A stretch of 64,000 bases of DNA from Epiperipatus broadwayi (taxonomy: Eukaryota > Onychophora > Udeonychophora > Euonychophora > Peripatidae): positions 2,914,001-2,978,000 of the forward strand of contig JAQFVV010012420.1 of assembly GCA_028023455.1 (NCBI GenBank), read 5' to 3'. Under the pieces are notes generated by a model that was not told the DNA's origin, did no database searches, and saw only the letters and a list, made by a program, of their open reading frames with translations. Positions 40,502 through 53,490 of the stretch are shown here, one piece after another; position 1 is the first letter of the stretch; each line of letters opens with the position of its first letter. The translations under genes were made by a program, and so were the position numbers.

Positions 40502-40563
40502 AATATTCTAACACCTCACTGATGAAAGTCAGAGCTGGAAACTGGTCTGAGGATAGGAATGTT
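40502..40563 (+). ncRNA. Type I hammerhead ribozyme, best copy of the tandem family
   Basis: Outer stem I AATATTC (40502-40508) with GAATGTT (40557-40563), seven pairs. Internal loop TAACA/ATAG. Inner stem I CCTCA (40514-40518) with TGAGG (40548-40552), five pairs. Core CTGATGA (40519-40525). Stem II AGT-CAGA-GCT with one G-U. GAAAC (40538-40542). Stem III AC-TG-GT. Cleavage triplet GTC (40545-40547). All invariant core bases are present, in the open-stem-I order of type I hammerheads. Other copies keep stem I pairing despite changes. Activity is inferred. Confidence 0.75.
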
Positions 40564-40654
40564 CTGCAAAACTTGTTAAGAGCTATTGGCATGCTCATTA
40601 TATAACATTTGTAATACAAGCTTATTAAATTAAGTCACATTATATATAACTTAA

Positions 40655-42045
40655 TTTCCTTGCAATTTTGATAAATATGGAAATAAAAACCATTGGCTTT
40701 ACAATATGCTTTTTTTTTCTTTCTGGATTTTTCATTTTCTATGATTTATAAAATATAATTAAAACATTTTAAGTAAAGAATTTATTATTTTGAATATTCT
40801 CATTATATTTTTAATGCACGACTCTATATTTGTTATAATCAAATTTTTTATAGATTAATTTAAAAAATAGTTAAAAACTATCTATTAGTTGTAATTTTTC
40901 TATAATTTTTTAAAATTTACACAGATACCAAATATAAATAAATTTGATTCAATAGCTGAAGAGACATTGGACACTTTTTTTGCCAATCATTATATATTGA
41001 TTAAAATGATAAATTGATGAATCAATATCACATATTTCCTTTGCTTAAGAAAAAACTTAGGTACATAAGACTTGCATACAAATTGAAGTAGTCTTCAATA
41101 TTTTTAGTGATTTGTGAAAAAACAGCTAATACAAAAAGAACTTCAAGATGACATATTATTTCTTGCATCTATATGATAAACACTTTTGAACTCTATAATC
41201 ACACACACACATATATATATATATTCTAACCTCCCCCCGCGCATTCTCACCCCAAAATATACTGTTTATTACGAATATTACGGGTTCTAGCTCAGTTAAC
41301 AAATAAATAAATGAAATATTCAGCATTAATTAAAATGATTACTAGCTCTAATTTTAAAATACAAATACGGTTCAATTTTAAAATGAATTAACAAATATTT
41401 ACTATTTTCATGAGACATGGAGTGACAATACAGGGAACGAGATAGACTACATTGAGACATTATCCACACGATACTACCTCAATGGCATAAGAACACTATT
41501 CCCCTTTTTTTTACTATACCAAATAACTAACTCATAGTATTCTTACGACTTTCTGAGCTCTATTCACTACGATTAAAATAATAATCATATCTTAATCTTC
41601 TTTATAACAAGAATCTAGCTCAATTAAATAAAATGAAGTAAAATAAAATAAAATCTCAGGTTCATAAATTGTATTCTAACTGATTTAAAATTACGGTAGT
41701 AAAATATGAAAAGGGAATTTTATGTCATAATCTACTACACAGCAACTAATAATAATAAAAATAACAATAATAAATATAATATAATCTTCTTTCTTCCTAA
41801 ATGAAATAAATAAATAGGTACGTGGTAGTATTTTAATAATCTGACAACAGAATATGTGTGGCAACATTAGCATATAATTAAATGTAATATTGTGGCAACC
41901 GACTTATGACCAATAAATAATATAAAATTATGATCTTTTAATTTTAACATACCAATAAAGTCTCAAAATTCTTATAATACTTTTATGTTTACCTTTTGTG
42001 CAAAATCTATATGTCTGTTTCAATTATAAATGTATCGTGATTTCA
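40655..42045. other. No gene recognised
   Basis: AT-rich sequence with a (CA)n(TA)n microsatellite near 41200 and a short CCCCCCGCGC patch at about 41232. Confidence 0.5.
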
Positions 42046-42049
42046 TGCA

Positions 42050-45000
42050 TCCATGTGGAGAAATAACAACTCGGACACAAAAACTTTAGAACAAATTTAA
42101 AACAAAGTTTATTAACAACATAAATAAATTAACAATATTTTTACACTATACTACATTGGATATCCCTTACTCTCATATCTCAACTTAGTTTATAAAATGA
42201 AATCAAAATATTATTTACTTTTCCTAGTTAAATCTTATTTTTTTAACACTTAAGAAAATACAGTATTATTACTTGATTTATTATTATGGTTAGCTTATTA
42301 CAAAATGCATTTCTTATATGATTATCACTAACACTTTGCATCCCTAATATTATTAAAATTATATTTTTTACAAAATTTACATTCGTAGTAAAATTCTACA
42401 AAATAACAAATTTTAGTTTTATATTGGTTGTATGGAATCTTACAAAGTCAAAACATTGTTCTACATTCGGTATTAGGTTTTTATTGTTCATTATCCGATG
42501 TTTATTAATCCTAATATTCTCATTCAAGCCTTACTTCGGATGATATAATTACAACTATTAATATACCATGCACAAGTATATGCTTATTATAACTTATTGA
42601 ACTATTTTCTTAATAAATATGCAATACTTATTTTCTAAATATTATTAAAAAAAAATTCATTCAAATTTTATTATCACTTTTAAAATACTTGGTTTAGATT
42701 TCTTTTCAAAATCTTATATTCATTTCTGAATTAATTTTACAATGTATTATATGATTCTTTCTCTCTTTATGATATTTTGGACTTTCAATTTTAAAGTTAC
42801 ACAATTCTATACATTCCAGCAAATAAACTATTCTTACATAAACGATAACATATCTTCAGTTCTATTTTATTCATTATTTCTTTGAAAATATCTTTCTGAC
42901 CGATGCAGATTCACAAAATGAGGATAGCGAAGATAGATGCATAGGATCAAAATACAACTAGAATATTACTCGTCAGATACCTTTACAATCATGGCACAGT
43001 GAATTAAAAGACACTATAGAGGAGTGACCTTTACCTGTCTACCAACCTCTATCATAGGACGATGCTAAAGCTATTTCTTCAGCTTTATTCTAACATCAAA
43101 AGTTTAAAGATATGCAAAAACACTGTCCAAACTATATGTGTTCAGTTATAGGGCCTAGTTAACTATACTGAAATCACACAAAACTAAATATGATCCAAAT
43201 CCTTTATTTTTACTATTTCTTAAAAAAAAAACATCATCTTGGTTTCCTCTCCACTAGTACTTCCAAATCACTATCCGATCTTATTTCTCAAGATTTTTTC
43301 TATACTGTACATCGACAAATACATATCTGCATTACTAACAATAATAAAATTCATTTATTTTAAAACTATTCCACTGTTCTATAGGACAGCTTGCTTACTA
43401 CTTTCCTCCATATATTTAGTCATACAAACTACTTAAATATCTGAATACTTTATCACATGAAAGTTCAAAAGAATCACACAATTGTCCTATTAAATTATAT
43501 TATTAAAATACTTTAAATAAATTATTGCATGCATATTCCGAATTACTCCTATCTCATTATATGTTAAAAAATGTTGTATAAAATGTGTACATATAATTAA
43601 GACTTTCACACTTCATTCTTAATCAATAGATGATCTAAAAAAATACATTATGCATTATAAATAACAACCAAAATGACCAAACGATCTTTATCTCCTCGAT
43701 CGCGTTCCGTAGGCTTCACCATCCATTTGATCCTTGTAGATATAAGATTCACATCCATACACTTTATTTTAAACACTATTTCTATAATTTTATCAAGCTA
43801 TTATATTTAAATTTTAATATTACTAAATTTATGTTTAATGTTTTCCCTAATCTCACATAACATTTTATATTTTAAAAATAAATTAGTAAAAAAAATATTC
43901 CAAACTATATTTACTGTACTTCTTCATCAAATTTCCTTGAAAACCGTTCATATTAAAGCTAAAAAAAATGTTTATTATTTCTTCTTCAGTCACTTAATGT
44001 TCTTCTCCCTGCTTGTTCAATTTTAAGGTTAAAACAAATATTACTTCGTTCAATAAATATTCATGAATGATAATCCTTGGTTTTTATAATATTTAATACA
44101 ATTATTAATTATGATATTAGTTAATCCCATAAAGAAAACTTCTAAATATTCTCTTCTAATGTTTCTTGCTAATATTTTCTCCCGCGCGACTTTTACGATG
44201 CATCTTCTCAGTACTTTGATTTAAATATTCAATAAAACTTTTCGGTTTCCATGGATCCATTTTCATTAAGTAATTTAAATTTCCATTTTCCTAATCTCTA
44301 TCTTTATTAAGCGCTTTTATAATGAACACTTTATAATATTTTAATTCTTCTTAGATAAAGTTTTTTCTGTTCTTTTTTTTTTTTAAAAACCCAATAGCTC
44401 TTTCATATTATTATTCTATAACTTTTTTCCTTCTTTTAAAATTCTGGTACTATATACTTTGTAATGTTTCCTTTAAAAAGATAAACATTCTTTCTTCATT
44501 ATAACTTTTACATATTTTTTTCTTTATGATATACGCATCTTAATTTTTTTCACAGAAAAGAATAAAAAAAACTTCAGAGTAGCCTTATAAATTTGTGCGT
44601 CATAATTTTTTCTGACGGCAAATAACTTCTCTTTTAAGTTTTCCGTATAACGTCCAAATTATATTCCTCTGAGTTACAATAATAAGTTTCTGGTTGAGCA
44701 TATATAAAGCTGTATCAAGGCACTTTACAAATATTTTTCCTTTCTCATAACTTCTATATACTGTTTTCTGTAGTACTTCCATTTTTACTGCAAGGTTTTG
44801 GCTAAACTTGAATAAAATATCCTGGTAAGAAAACTTTTAAAATTAGCCCTCCATTTAAAGGCAGTTCAAAATATTATATTTTAAAAAAAAAACTTTTAAA
44901 ATAAATACAAAATTTTAAAATTATATCACTTTTCTAGCTTACGATCTTATACAGCTAAAAAAATGTTACTCCCTCCTTCACTTACACTTTACTTTCTCCC

Positions 45001-45130
45001 GCTCTGTCTAATTCTTATATTTCGTCTGCTAAAATACCTCCGTTGATTGGTTAATTACTTTTTAGCGCGAACAAATTTACACATTTTTCGTTTTATAACA
45101 GACTAGACCTTTTTTTAAAATAAAGAATTT
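42050..45130 (-). mobile_element. Possible decayed LTR-type transcription unit
   Basis: Read on the minus strand the unit starts with promoter-like sequence near 45060-44930 (AACCAATCAACGG, a CCAAT motif; then GACAGAGCGGGAGAAAG), continues as purine-rich DNA for about 3 kb, and ends with AATAAACTTTGTTTT (about 42100-42115), GTGTCCGAGTTGTTATTTCT and CCACA|TGG near 42055, which looks like an LTR R-U5 end followed by a primer-binding TGG. A short frame near the start (44782-44600, MEVLQKTVYRSYEKGKIFVK) may be a gag remnant, but the frame breaks repeatedly. No reverse transcriptase is visible. Confidence 0.3.
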
Positions 45131-45134
45131 ATGA

Positions 45135-46200
45135 CGTCATGTTTAAAATATTACTTAGAATAGTATTTTTAAACTCAATTATAGTTTTATCAAAATCATT
45201 TAAACTTTAAAACAATTATTAAAATAACATTTAATATTTCAACTTTTACTTTAACGATAGATAGCAATTATATTTAGTTTTATAATTCACAAACTTTATT
45301 ATTATATTCTAACAAGCGTGTGTGTGAAGGTATATAATATACAGTCACATGATTACTAACTTTATCAGATGATTTTTTAATTTACGTCTCAGTCAAAATT
45401 ACCAAAATTGATATATTTTATAAAATTTTGGAAAATAATTTAAAAATGTAGAACTAAATATAATTCTCACCATCATAAAGTTTATCTTAAAATATATTAG
45501 ATTAAATTTGAATATTAATTATAATTATAATATTACATATAGCGTTTATTTAATTTATTAGTTTTAAAATATTACAATTGGATTGTTAATATACTTTTAA
45601 CTATTTATAGCTGTATTATTTTATATGGCCAGCTTTTACAACCATAAGCAAGAATATAATTAAGCTTTATTTAACTGTTTTCTTTTAAAATAATCCATTA
45701 CACTTTTATATACCAGGTATTTTCAGCCTTAAATTGTACTATAAAATCTAATCGATCATACAATTATCAATATATTACACAAACGTATTTTAAAATTTAA
45801 AATTTTTTAGTAATTGACCATTCTACCTTATTATGACCTATAGATAAGGGCACAATATATATATGATTCAACATATATAACTCTCTGGAGAAAATTAATT
45901 ATTATTTTCAGGATCTCAAGGAAGTTTCTAATCTTCTGTATTCTTGCATCTATAAAAAGAGATTTCTAGGTTTAAATCCTTATAAAAACTTGGATTTGAA
46001 ATAAAAGAGAATTCCTTTTTACTTTACTAAATGCAAAACAAAAAAGTTATTATAGATTAACAAAAAAAACTTGTTTAACCTCAGGATTGCTAATTAGTAA
46101 TTTATGCTCTCCTAATAACAGCAAAAGGAATCTCTTTACATTGTTATAATCTCTTCATTTCCATTCTTTTTTAAATTAAAAATTCATAATTAAACATATA
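45135..46200. other. No feature recognised
   Basis: AT-rich sequence without ORF or clear repeat. Confidence 0.5.
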
Positions 46201-46204
46201 TTTT

Positions 46205-46810
46205 TATTCAGCAAAATGTTTTTAATGTCCACAGTTGAAAATGTTATATTTTCATCATTTGAAATAATTACTTCTTAGATATAAGTGAGTGCACTTTTAG
46301 TGTTGTTTACCAGAATCATAACTCTCATTGAATGGCTGGTGTACTGCCCTATTAATGTTGAAGAATAATTATATGCATGAGTATTTAAATTAGATTTTTT
46401 ACATACTCTATTTGTTTGAAAGTTGATATTTACATAATTTCATAGCTGTTGTAAATAATTGTCAGCTGTCCATATTTAAATATAATATTACTTTTCCCTT
46501 TCACTTGTATTTTTAAGTTTATTTAGCAAAATATTTTTAATGTCCATGACCCAAAAGATTTGATTATTTTCTTTATATGAAATAGTTATTTCTTTTTCTA
46601 TATAACTGAATGCACTTTCGATGTTGTTCACCAGAATCATAGCTTTCAATGCATGGCTAAAATATAATTTAAATAATCACACATATAATTATTCTTCAAA
46701 AAAATAATAAAATCTTTTGGCTTGCAGATGCTAAAAATGTTTTGCTAAATAAAATTACAAATACAAATAAAAGGGGAAAGTAATATTAAATTTAACACAT
46801 ATATATATAC
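46205..46810. repeat. Cluster of diverged direct and inverted repeats
   Basis: AGCAAAATGTTTTTAATGTCC at about 46210 recurs as AGCAAAATATTTTTAATGTCC at about 46524, each followed by GTTGTT-ACCAGAATCATA. The segment 46470-46560 (TTACTTTTCCC, TATTTAGCAAAA) is mirrored at about 46725-46790. This looks like truncated copies of one unknown element in both orientations. Confidence 0.5.
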
Positions 46811-46814
46811 TTGT

Positions 46815-49015
46815 ATATGATTGTGGGGGATCATTGCAAACATAATAAGCATATAAATTTTCTTTTATATATTGTAAATACAATTTAACTAAATCTAACT
46901 TGAAAAAAATAAACCCAATATTTTAGAAGAAAAAATGATTTTTATTTATTTATATTTTGGTAACATAAAAATATATATAATTAATAAGTAATAACCTTTA
47001 AATGCACATCCTATAAAAATCTTTTAACTGTCAGACCTTTTAAAATTATTTTAATGAACTTGCACATAACACCCTTTTCTATCAAAGCAATCTACTAATC
47101 AGATAAAAAAATGAATCGACTTTCAAAATTATATATGTATAGTAGATCAAATATTGATATTTTATAAGAGTAAAGTGTTAAATTGGTAGTGATTTTAGCA
47201 AAGACTCAATCTAATTAGCATATAATTTCAGATCCTAATGTAAATATAGATTCTATTAATTTTAATAACATCATCTAAGAATATATAATAATATTCATGA
47301 AATAATATGCACTAATGTTTATATTATAACAATTCTTCACAAATCAGACATACTAGACTCATTTTAAAAACCTTGAAAATACTAATCATGAAATAACTTG
47401 ACCAAGTTAAAGTGGATTTATTTTTTTTATATGATTAGTTGGATTATTTTATAAAAAAGAATATTATTTGCAAGCTTATTAAAATGATTGTCATAAGTGT
47501 ATCTTGTAATGGATTTTTGAACATTATTATACCATAAATATTATTATGTATTCTTAATGCTGTATATTTAATAGCCATTGTTTATTTATAGTACTATTAA
47601 TATTAATAAAGAATATACAGAACGATATTTATAATTCAGGAATGTTAAGATTTAAGATTAATACATATTTTCTTATTGACACTTTTTTTAATGATTAAAA
47701 GAATGCTTAAATAATTAAAAGTTTGTATGGCAGGACAATCCATTAAATGAAAAGGAAATCCAGCATGTGATTTTGTCTGAAGTCAAACTTGACATTTTAT
47801 TATTCTTGTTAGATATTTTCTATCCATGGTTCTAGGTAATGTGAGATTAAAATTTTGATTATTTTATTCAACGATGACAATGCCCAATATGGATTCAGAA
47901 ATTGCATAGATAAAAAGCTATAAATACCCATTAGATAGTTTTTGCATCATTACTTATAAACAAACCCTCTTTTTATTATATTAATACCTGATGGTAAGAA
48001 CACTAATATATGATAAAAGTTATTGAAAATAATGGTACAAGTTCTGTGAATGCGACTGGACTGCTGTTATTGAATCTTTGAACAACAAATAGATTGATTA
48101 TAATATTCACTTTCCTTAAATAAAAATCCACCATAAAAAAATAAATGCATCCATAGTTTAAACAATGGGATCTAATAGATTGTGCTATAAGAGTCATAAT
48201 ATAAAAGAAGTTAGTATTATATAATTATTTATAAGTAAAAACTGTTTTACCCATCATTCATTAGTATGTTCCAAGATTAAAATTAGAATGACATTGAAAG
48301 TAAGACCATACCAAATAAAATATAAAATTTGATATTTGTTTTTAACAACAACAATTAATCATGATATATGCTTAAAAATAGTAGAGCCTGAAAATATGCA
48401 TCATGTGACTGAGGTATGAAATTACAAATTCTCTTCATTTATCAATAATTAAAGATTTGACTAAGAGAAAATATGGCATTGAACAATAAAATGAGCATAG
48501 AACTTCATATTGAATTGGAACATATAAAGTTCAAAAGTTTAATGACTGGCAAAAAAGATTTACAAACAGATGATGATGAATTAAAATATCAAAAAAAAAA
48601 AAAAAACAGTATTTGTTAATTATGATCACTTTAGATTTTTTTTGAAGTGCTGAAAATAATATATAGACTTAAAAAATAGCATAATTTTATTAAATGTATT
48701 ACGTTTGTTTTTTTATTTGAACATTTTTTTGAACAATTCAAAAATTTACATGATTGCATATTGAATCCAACATTATAATACGAACTTAATTTTAAACTTT
48801 GCGTGTTTGGCTAATATTCTGTATTTCAATATTAGCACTATAAACTCATAAACACAAAGCTAATATTTAATGTCTTATTAAACCATAGGCTGAGTGCTTT
48901 TGAGAGTCACGGCTCTCATAATCATAGCTCTTTGTGAAGTAACTGATTGTCTAATATTATGCAAATCTATACAAAGTTCAAGAATTCCATTTCCTGGATA
49001 TAGAATCACACATTT
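46815..49015. other. No feature recognised
   Basis: AT-rich sequence. The ORF at 48003-48197 has no recognisable domain. Confidence 0.5.
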
Positions 49016-49020
49016 TCCCT

Positions 49021-49215
49021 TCTGTTAATAGCATTGCTGTCTGTTGCGATAAGGCAGGCCTCTTATCTTTCTTCTCAAATTGTTTCCCTCTCTGCAGACT
49101 AAGCTGATTATTTGCAGTTCACATGGATGTCCTGCAAGCTTCTGGTGCTGTGTGAAAATGGAATTGTGTGCTGGATCAGATTGTGCCTTAGTATACAAAT
49201 ATTTATATTGAGATT
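49021..49215. other. Local GC-richer island of unknown nature
   Basis: About 200 bp with clearly more G+C than its surroundings, open on the minus strand for 64 codons (HQKLAGHPCELQIISLVC). A TTCTGTTAATAG acceptor-like motif precedes it on the plus strand, but the plus frames are broken. It could be an exon, a repeat fragment or a conserved non-coding element; I cannot decide. Confidence 0.25.
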
Positions 49216-49519
49216 GCATGTTATAATATATAAATCTGTTACTTGATAGATAGTTTAATAAGATTAAATAGTTCTTTCTAATCTTAAAACAGATAAAAAG
49301 AGTGTACTACAAATGAAATCTCTATCACCACCAAAATTTAAAATTGTTTTAACACAAAAAAATAAAACATATTGGTGATAATTTTGCTTCAAAACAACTG
49401 GAAATTTGTTAAAATGGTATGGATGTTTAAAGTGTAGATGTTTCTATTGTTTTTAATGCACCAGAAAAAAATATATCCAAAAGACTGAAGCAATTATTTT
49501 AAAATATCAAAATCATTTA

Positions 49520-49990
49520 CTACAAAAAAAATATTTTCAATGATTTTATTAAATAAATTACACCCAGTTATAGATAAATGAGTACCAGAGATTCAGTGTA
49601 GGTTTAGAAAATTAAAAAATAATACAGATATAATTTTTATTACTAGATAAATATAAGAAAAGTGTCTAAGCAAGAGGTTATTTATATATTGGTTTTGTCA
49701 ATTTAATCAAAGAATTTGGCTAAGTTAGGAAATTTTGTGGCAATATTTGAAAATATCTGACGATATTTAATTATTACAATAGTGGTTTGAGAAAAAGTAT
49801 TATACACTATGTTCGGAAATCTGAGGCATTTGGAATGAAAACTAGAGTAAAGAAGGTAATATTAACAAGTTTCACTTTTATAATAATACCAATTGGAGCA
49901 GTGGTACCTTGAAGCCATATAATAAGATGCAGTATAGGTTTGATAGTTGTCTGCCACATTTTTTATTCCAATTTAATCTAAAATGAATTA
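49520..49990 (+). pseudogene. Relic of a LINE reverse transcriptase
   Basis: Translating across frames gives, in the right order, ILLNKLHPVIDK, QCRFRK, TDIIFITR, a degraded motif A region (LYIGFVNLIKEFG, normally LY--FVDLTKAFD), then GMKTRV. This is the conserved series of an APE-type LINE reverse transcriptase (finger, QCGFR, motif A, HDGMKARV). Stops and frameshifts are frequent. The endonuclease relic at 4.1 kb may come from the same broad family. Confidence 0.55.
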
Positions 49991-49999
49991 TTTAAATCA

Positions 50000-50340
50000 A
50001 TATAGATACTTAATATATTTTCTAGTAGTTGAAGATTTTTCAATATAAGATTTTTTTTTAGATATGTTAGTCCATAATACCTCACATATACGTTTAATAA
50101 TGATTAACAAATAGATACAGCTAAAAGAGTAAAAATCTCAGGATAATCAATATTGATCAGGTATTTACACATTGATCAAATAAGAAAAAAAAAAATGTTT
50201 TAAACTGTTAGAGAGAAAAAAATCAAACACTTATGGATAGTAAAATATTGTTTTATTTTTGCTTTTAAAGATATGAACCCAAGCAATTTTCTTGTCTGGT
50301 TACAGAGGATTGAAACTAATCTATCTATACACTATATATT
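50000..50340. other. No feature recognised
   Basis: AT-rich sequence downstream of the LINE relic; it may be further element remains. Confidence 0.4.
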
Positions 50341-50355
50341 TTAATAATTATTATT

Positions 50356-50664
50356 AGTAAATAAGCAAATATTTTATCTAGCGCCATGCTTGCAATTATA
50401 CTTCATTCCAATATCAGCCTTTCAAGCTAATTGAGCACGTGCCTTTTGAGTGTTAAATAAATGAATACTCTCTTCTTCAATCCAAGATATAGTATTTATG
50501 CAGGAATAAAAAAGAATATAAAAGAATTTGAGTCATAGGAATAAGAGAGATTCTGTTTATTCCTGCATAAATACTATATCTTGGATTGAAGAAGAGAGTA
50601 TTCATTTATTTAACACTCAAAAGGCGCGTGCTCAATTAGCTTGAAAGGCTGATATTGGAATGAA
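50356..50664. repeat. Near-perfect hairpin, 109-bp arms, 45-bp loop
   Basis: The arms 50402-50510 and 50556-50664 are reverse complements with essentially one mismatch (GCACGTGCC against the complement of GGCGCGTGC). The low-complexity direct repeat AATAATTATTATTA lies at 50342-50355 and again at 50665-50678, so the whole 309-bp block, including 46 bp left of the hairpin, could be an insertion with a 14-bp target duplication. It has no ORF. Near-identical arms mean a recent origin or ongoing gene conversion. Confidence 0.75.
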
Positions 50665-50679
50665 ATAATTATTATTATA

Positions 50680-52100
50680 AGATAATCACACACATATTCC
50701 ACACATTACATTATTCATAGTTACTTTTTTTTTACAATGTAAACATATATATCTTCTAATTATTCAGTGCATATAAAATCTCAGGATGTAGAGGTATTAT
50801 GTTTGCCTGTTATGCCCAGATCTGGATTCAAATTTATCCAGATAAAAGTTGAAAATTTCTACAGATTTCAGTCAAGTTTAGGAAAGATTTTTCAGGTATT
50901 GTTACATACTCAATCCAGTTAACCATCGATAATGGTTGGTAAAGATTATCTAATTAACTTAAAGGCTAAACTGAGAATGAAAAATGGTCAAATCCTCACT
51001 ACCTAATTATTAGCTAATCTAGCAATAGTACCTTCTTCACTGTTACTCCAAATGCAGGGTGTTGAAGAAATCTTTGTTCTGCAATAAGTTCTTTAATGGC
51101 TATTTTACTTGCTATTTATCTATTCAGTGTTTATATATATGAAATTGCTAAATAGTGCAAAAAAAAATAAGCTAAAAAAATTCATACAATGTTTTTAGGG
51201 TGATAAACATTTTTTTTTTAAAATAATGATACCTAGATTAGACGTCACTTATTTTTTTTAAAAAATCATTCAAAAAATTATATAACATTCACTATTAAAA
51301 ATGGCAATATGAGTTTTAATCCAAGAATCTTTAGCTAATGAGTCTCTATCGCTAATATGTAGCATTTTCTATATTGCCTCTTTCAGGATTTATTATATAA
51401 AGTATTAGAGATCCCCTCCCCCTCAAAATTTGAATATAGAGAAAAAATGATACTACAATCTCATGTTGGTAAGCCAAATATATTAAACTTATTATAGACT
51501 TTCCTTATTATTATTATTATTATTGTCATTAACATTGTAGTATTTATTATATTAATACTATCATGCTCTTTATTATATTAATTATTGAAAGTGGGAGAAA
51601 AGTGAAAAGAAAAAAGCAATCAATCATATCCAACTTTAATTTAAACATTAAAAGCCATTTGAATAATACATTTATACGTTAAACTAGTTGCAGCTGGTAA
51701 TTTTGAATTCATGTTTTTAAATCATTTATTAATATTCACATTACTTATAATTATAAGGAAAAGTTTGTTAATACTTATTACCAATGAATTTTTTTTATAA
51801 ATCTTAAAGTTTCCTATATATCTGAGAAGTTATGTCATATGATTTAAACGAATTCCTTTTACGAAAAAATAAATTGCAACATATCATTCATATAATGAGA
51901 TACGGTAAATTTTGATATAAAAAGAATGAAAGAAAAAAACTGAATAAATATTTGAAATATTTTCTTTAAAAAAAGAATATGATAAAAATCTACCATGTCA
52001 ATATTTGATTATCAATTTTTCTAAAGGATCCTACTTATTTTATAAATGTTAGTAATATTGTTTTGTAAAAATGAGTATCTTCATATCATATGCTATTTAT
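50680..52100. other. No feature recognised
   Basis: AT-rich sequence with a short (ATT)n near 51510. Confidence 0.5.
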
Positions 52101-52104
52101 TTGA

Positions 52105-52240
52105 TTATCTATCTATCCATCCTTTTAGACATATTTTATCTATCTATCTGTCTGTCTACTTCCTACTTACCTGTCTGTCTGTCTGTCTACCTACCTGCCT
52201 GTCTGCCTGCCTGTCTGTCCGTCTGTCTATCTATCTATTG
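52105..52240. repeat. TCTA/TCTG/CCTG tetranucleotide microsatellite
   Basis: Imperfect CTAT, CTGT and CTGC repeats. The two overlapping Leu/Ser/Cys-rich ORFs are its translation, not genes. Confidence 0.9.
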
Positions 52241-52249
52241 TAGTAAGAA

Positions 52250-53455
52250 AAATCACAATATTAACTTTCCAAATTACTAATAGCAATTTTGTGTATCAAT
52301 TCTAAATGATAAAGACAGATATAATTTTTTGTTAATTGTTCATATTTGAACAATTTTAGGCCAGCATTCATAATGAAGCAGAAATATACTCAGCGATTAC
52401 AATACCCACAGTGTACTCATTTATGAAAAATATTGAATCGTTAAAAAAATCAAATCAAAGTATGCTTATCCATATGCTATATTAATACCTGAAAATATCA
52501 ATTAAACAGAAAAATGGACCAATATGTTATATATGTGAGAACTTTGTCTTTTATACATTGGTTTGTATAGCCATCACAAAACTAATTTTTAGAGAAATTT
52601 TTTCGTCTCCTTTTTTTTTTTTTTGGAGTTAAAATGATCATACTCATTTACAAGTGGTTGTTTATTATTACTATTATATGAATACCCTTAATATGTATAG
52701 ATTCTCAATTATGTACAACATATAGATTCTCAATTATGTATAACATATAAAACCAAAAAGTTTTCAATTCTACCCTAAATATTTATCTTAAAACAAGTAA
52801 CCAGTCACATTTTCTATTATAATATTACATGTGTACAAACTATAATTTACAAAGAGAAATTCAGTGATGCAAAACATATATAAAATATCAAATAAATAAT
52901 TTGCAATTCTACCCTAAGTTTTGGCAGTGAATCAGCTAATTTTTAACCATTGCATGTATAACCAAAGATCATAATTTGTGAATCAGCACATGATAATTGT
53001 AAGCAGCTTTCATTGCTATATTTTCTATCAGAGATGATGTAGATCTTTTATATAATCAATTAAATGTAAATAATAAAATTACAATTTATATATATATTTT
53101 AATTAATAATATTTTAACCATTTTTGCAATTAATGTTTAAATTTAATTTTTCTTTAATAATATTTTTAAAGTAAGTACAGAAATACTTCTTAGGCATTTC
53201 TTGTTTTTATCATTATCATAATTTGAGTGAATTTGTTCAAATATATAAAAGTTTTTGGGCCAAAAAAAACCCCAAAATAAAGAGATTTGGAATAACAATA
53301 TTCAAATTATAATTTAAAAAATGAATATAGTTGCCAAAAAATTAAATAAAGAATACAGACAAAAACTAAAATTCAAGTATGAATACTAAAAAAAGTCTAA
53401 TACAAATAATTTACTAAACATTAATATAAGTAAAGATACTGAAAATGTGATATAT
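52250..53455. other. No feature recognised
   Basis: AT-rich sequence. A 25-bp duplication (ATAGATTCTCAATTATGTA) occurs at about 52697 and 52722. Confidence 0.5.
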
Positions 53456-53490
53456 ATATATATGTTAAAACGAAGATTTGCACGGGTTAA

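Larger units (their letters stand above)
39561..40650. mobile_element. Hammerhead tandem family: two direct plus two inverted units
   Basis: Units begin at ATGAGCATGC (39561) and ATGAGCATGCC (39938), a period of 377 bp. The second unit stops near 40130 within TTGACCCAGTATTTT, where the sequence flips and two more units run in reverse to about 40650, ending in the mirrored TGGCATGCTCAT and the tail AATACAAGCTTATTAAATTA. Shared blocks include TCAGTGAGGTG, CTAATGTTTGACTATTAAGT and CAGCTATCTAACTTAA. Each unit has a hammerhead locus. There is no protein; the 74-codon ORF here is a chance reading of the repeat. Confidence 0.8.

Noticed and set aside
52046-52280. Two overlapping Leu/Ser/Cys-rich ORFs
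   Set aside because: They are translations of the tetranucleotide microsatellite in two frames.
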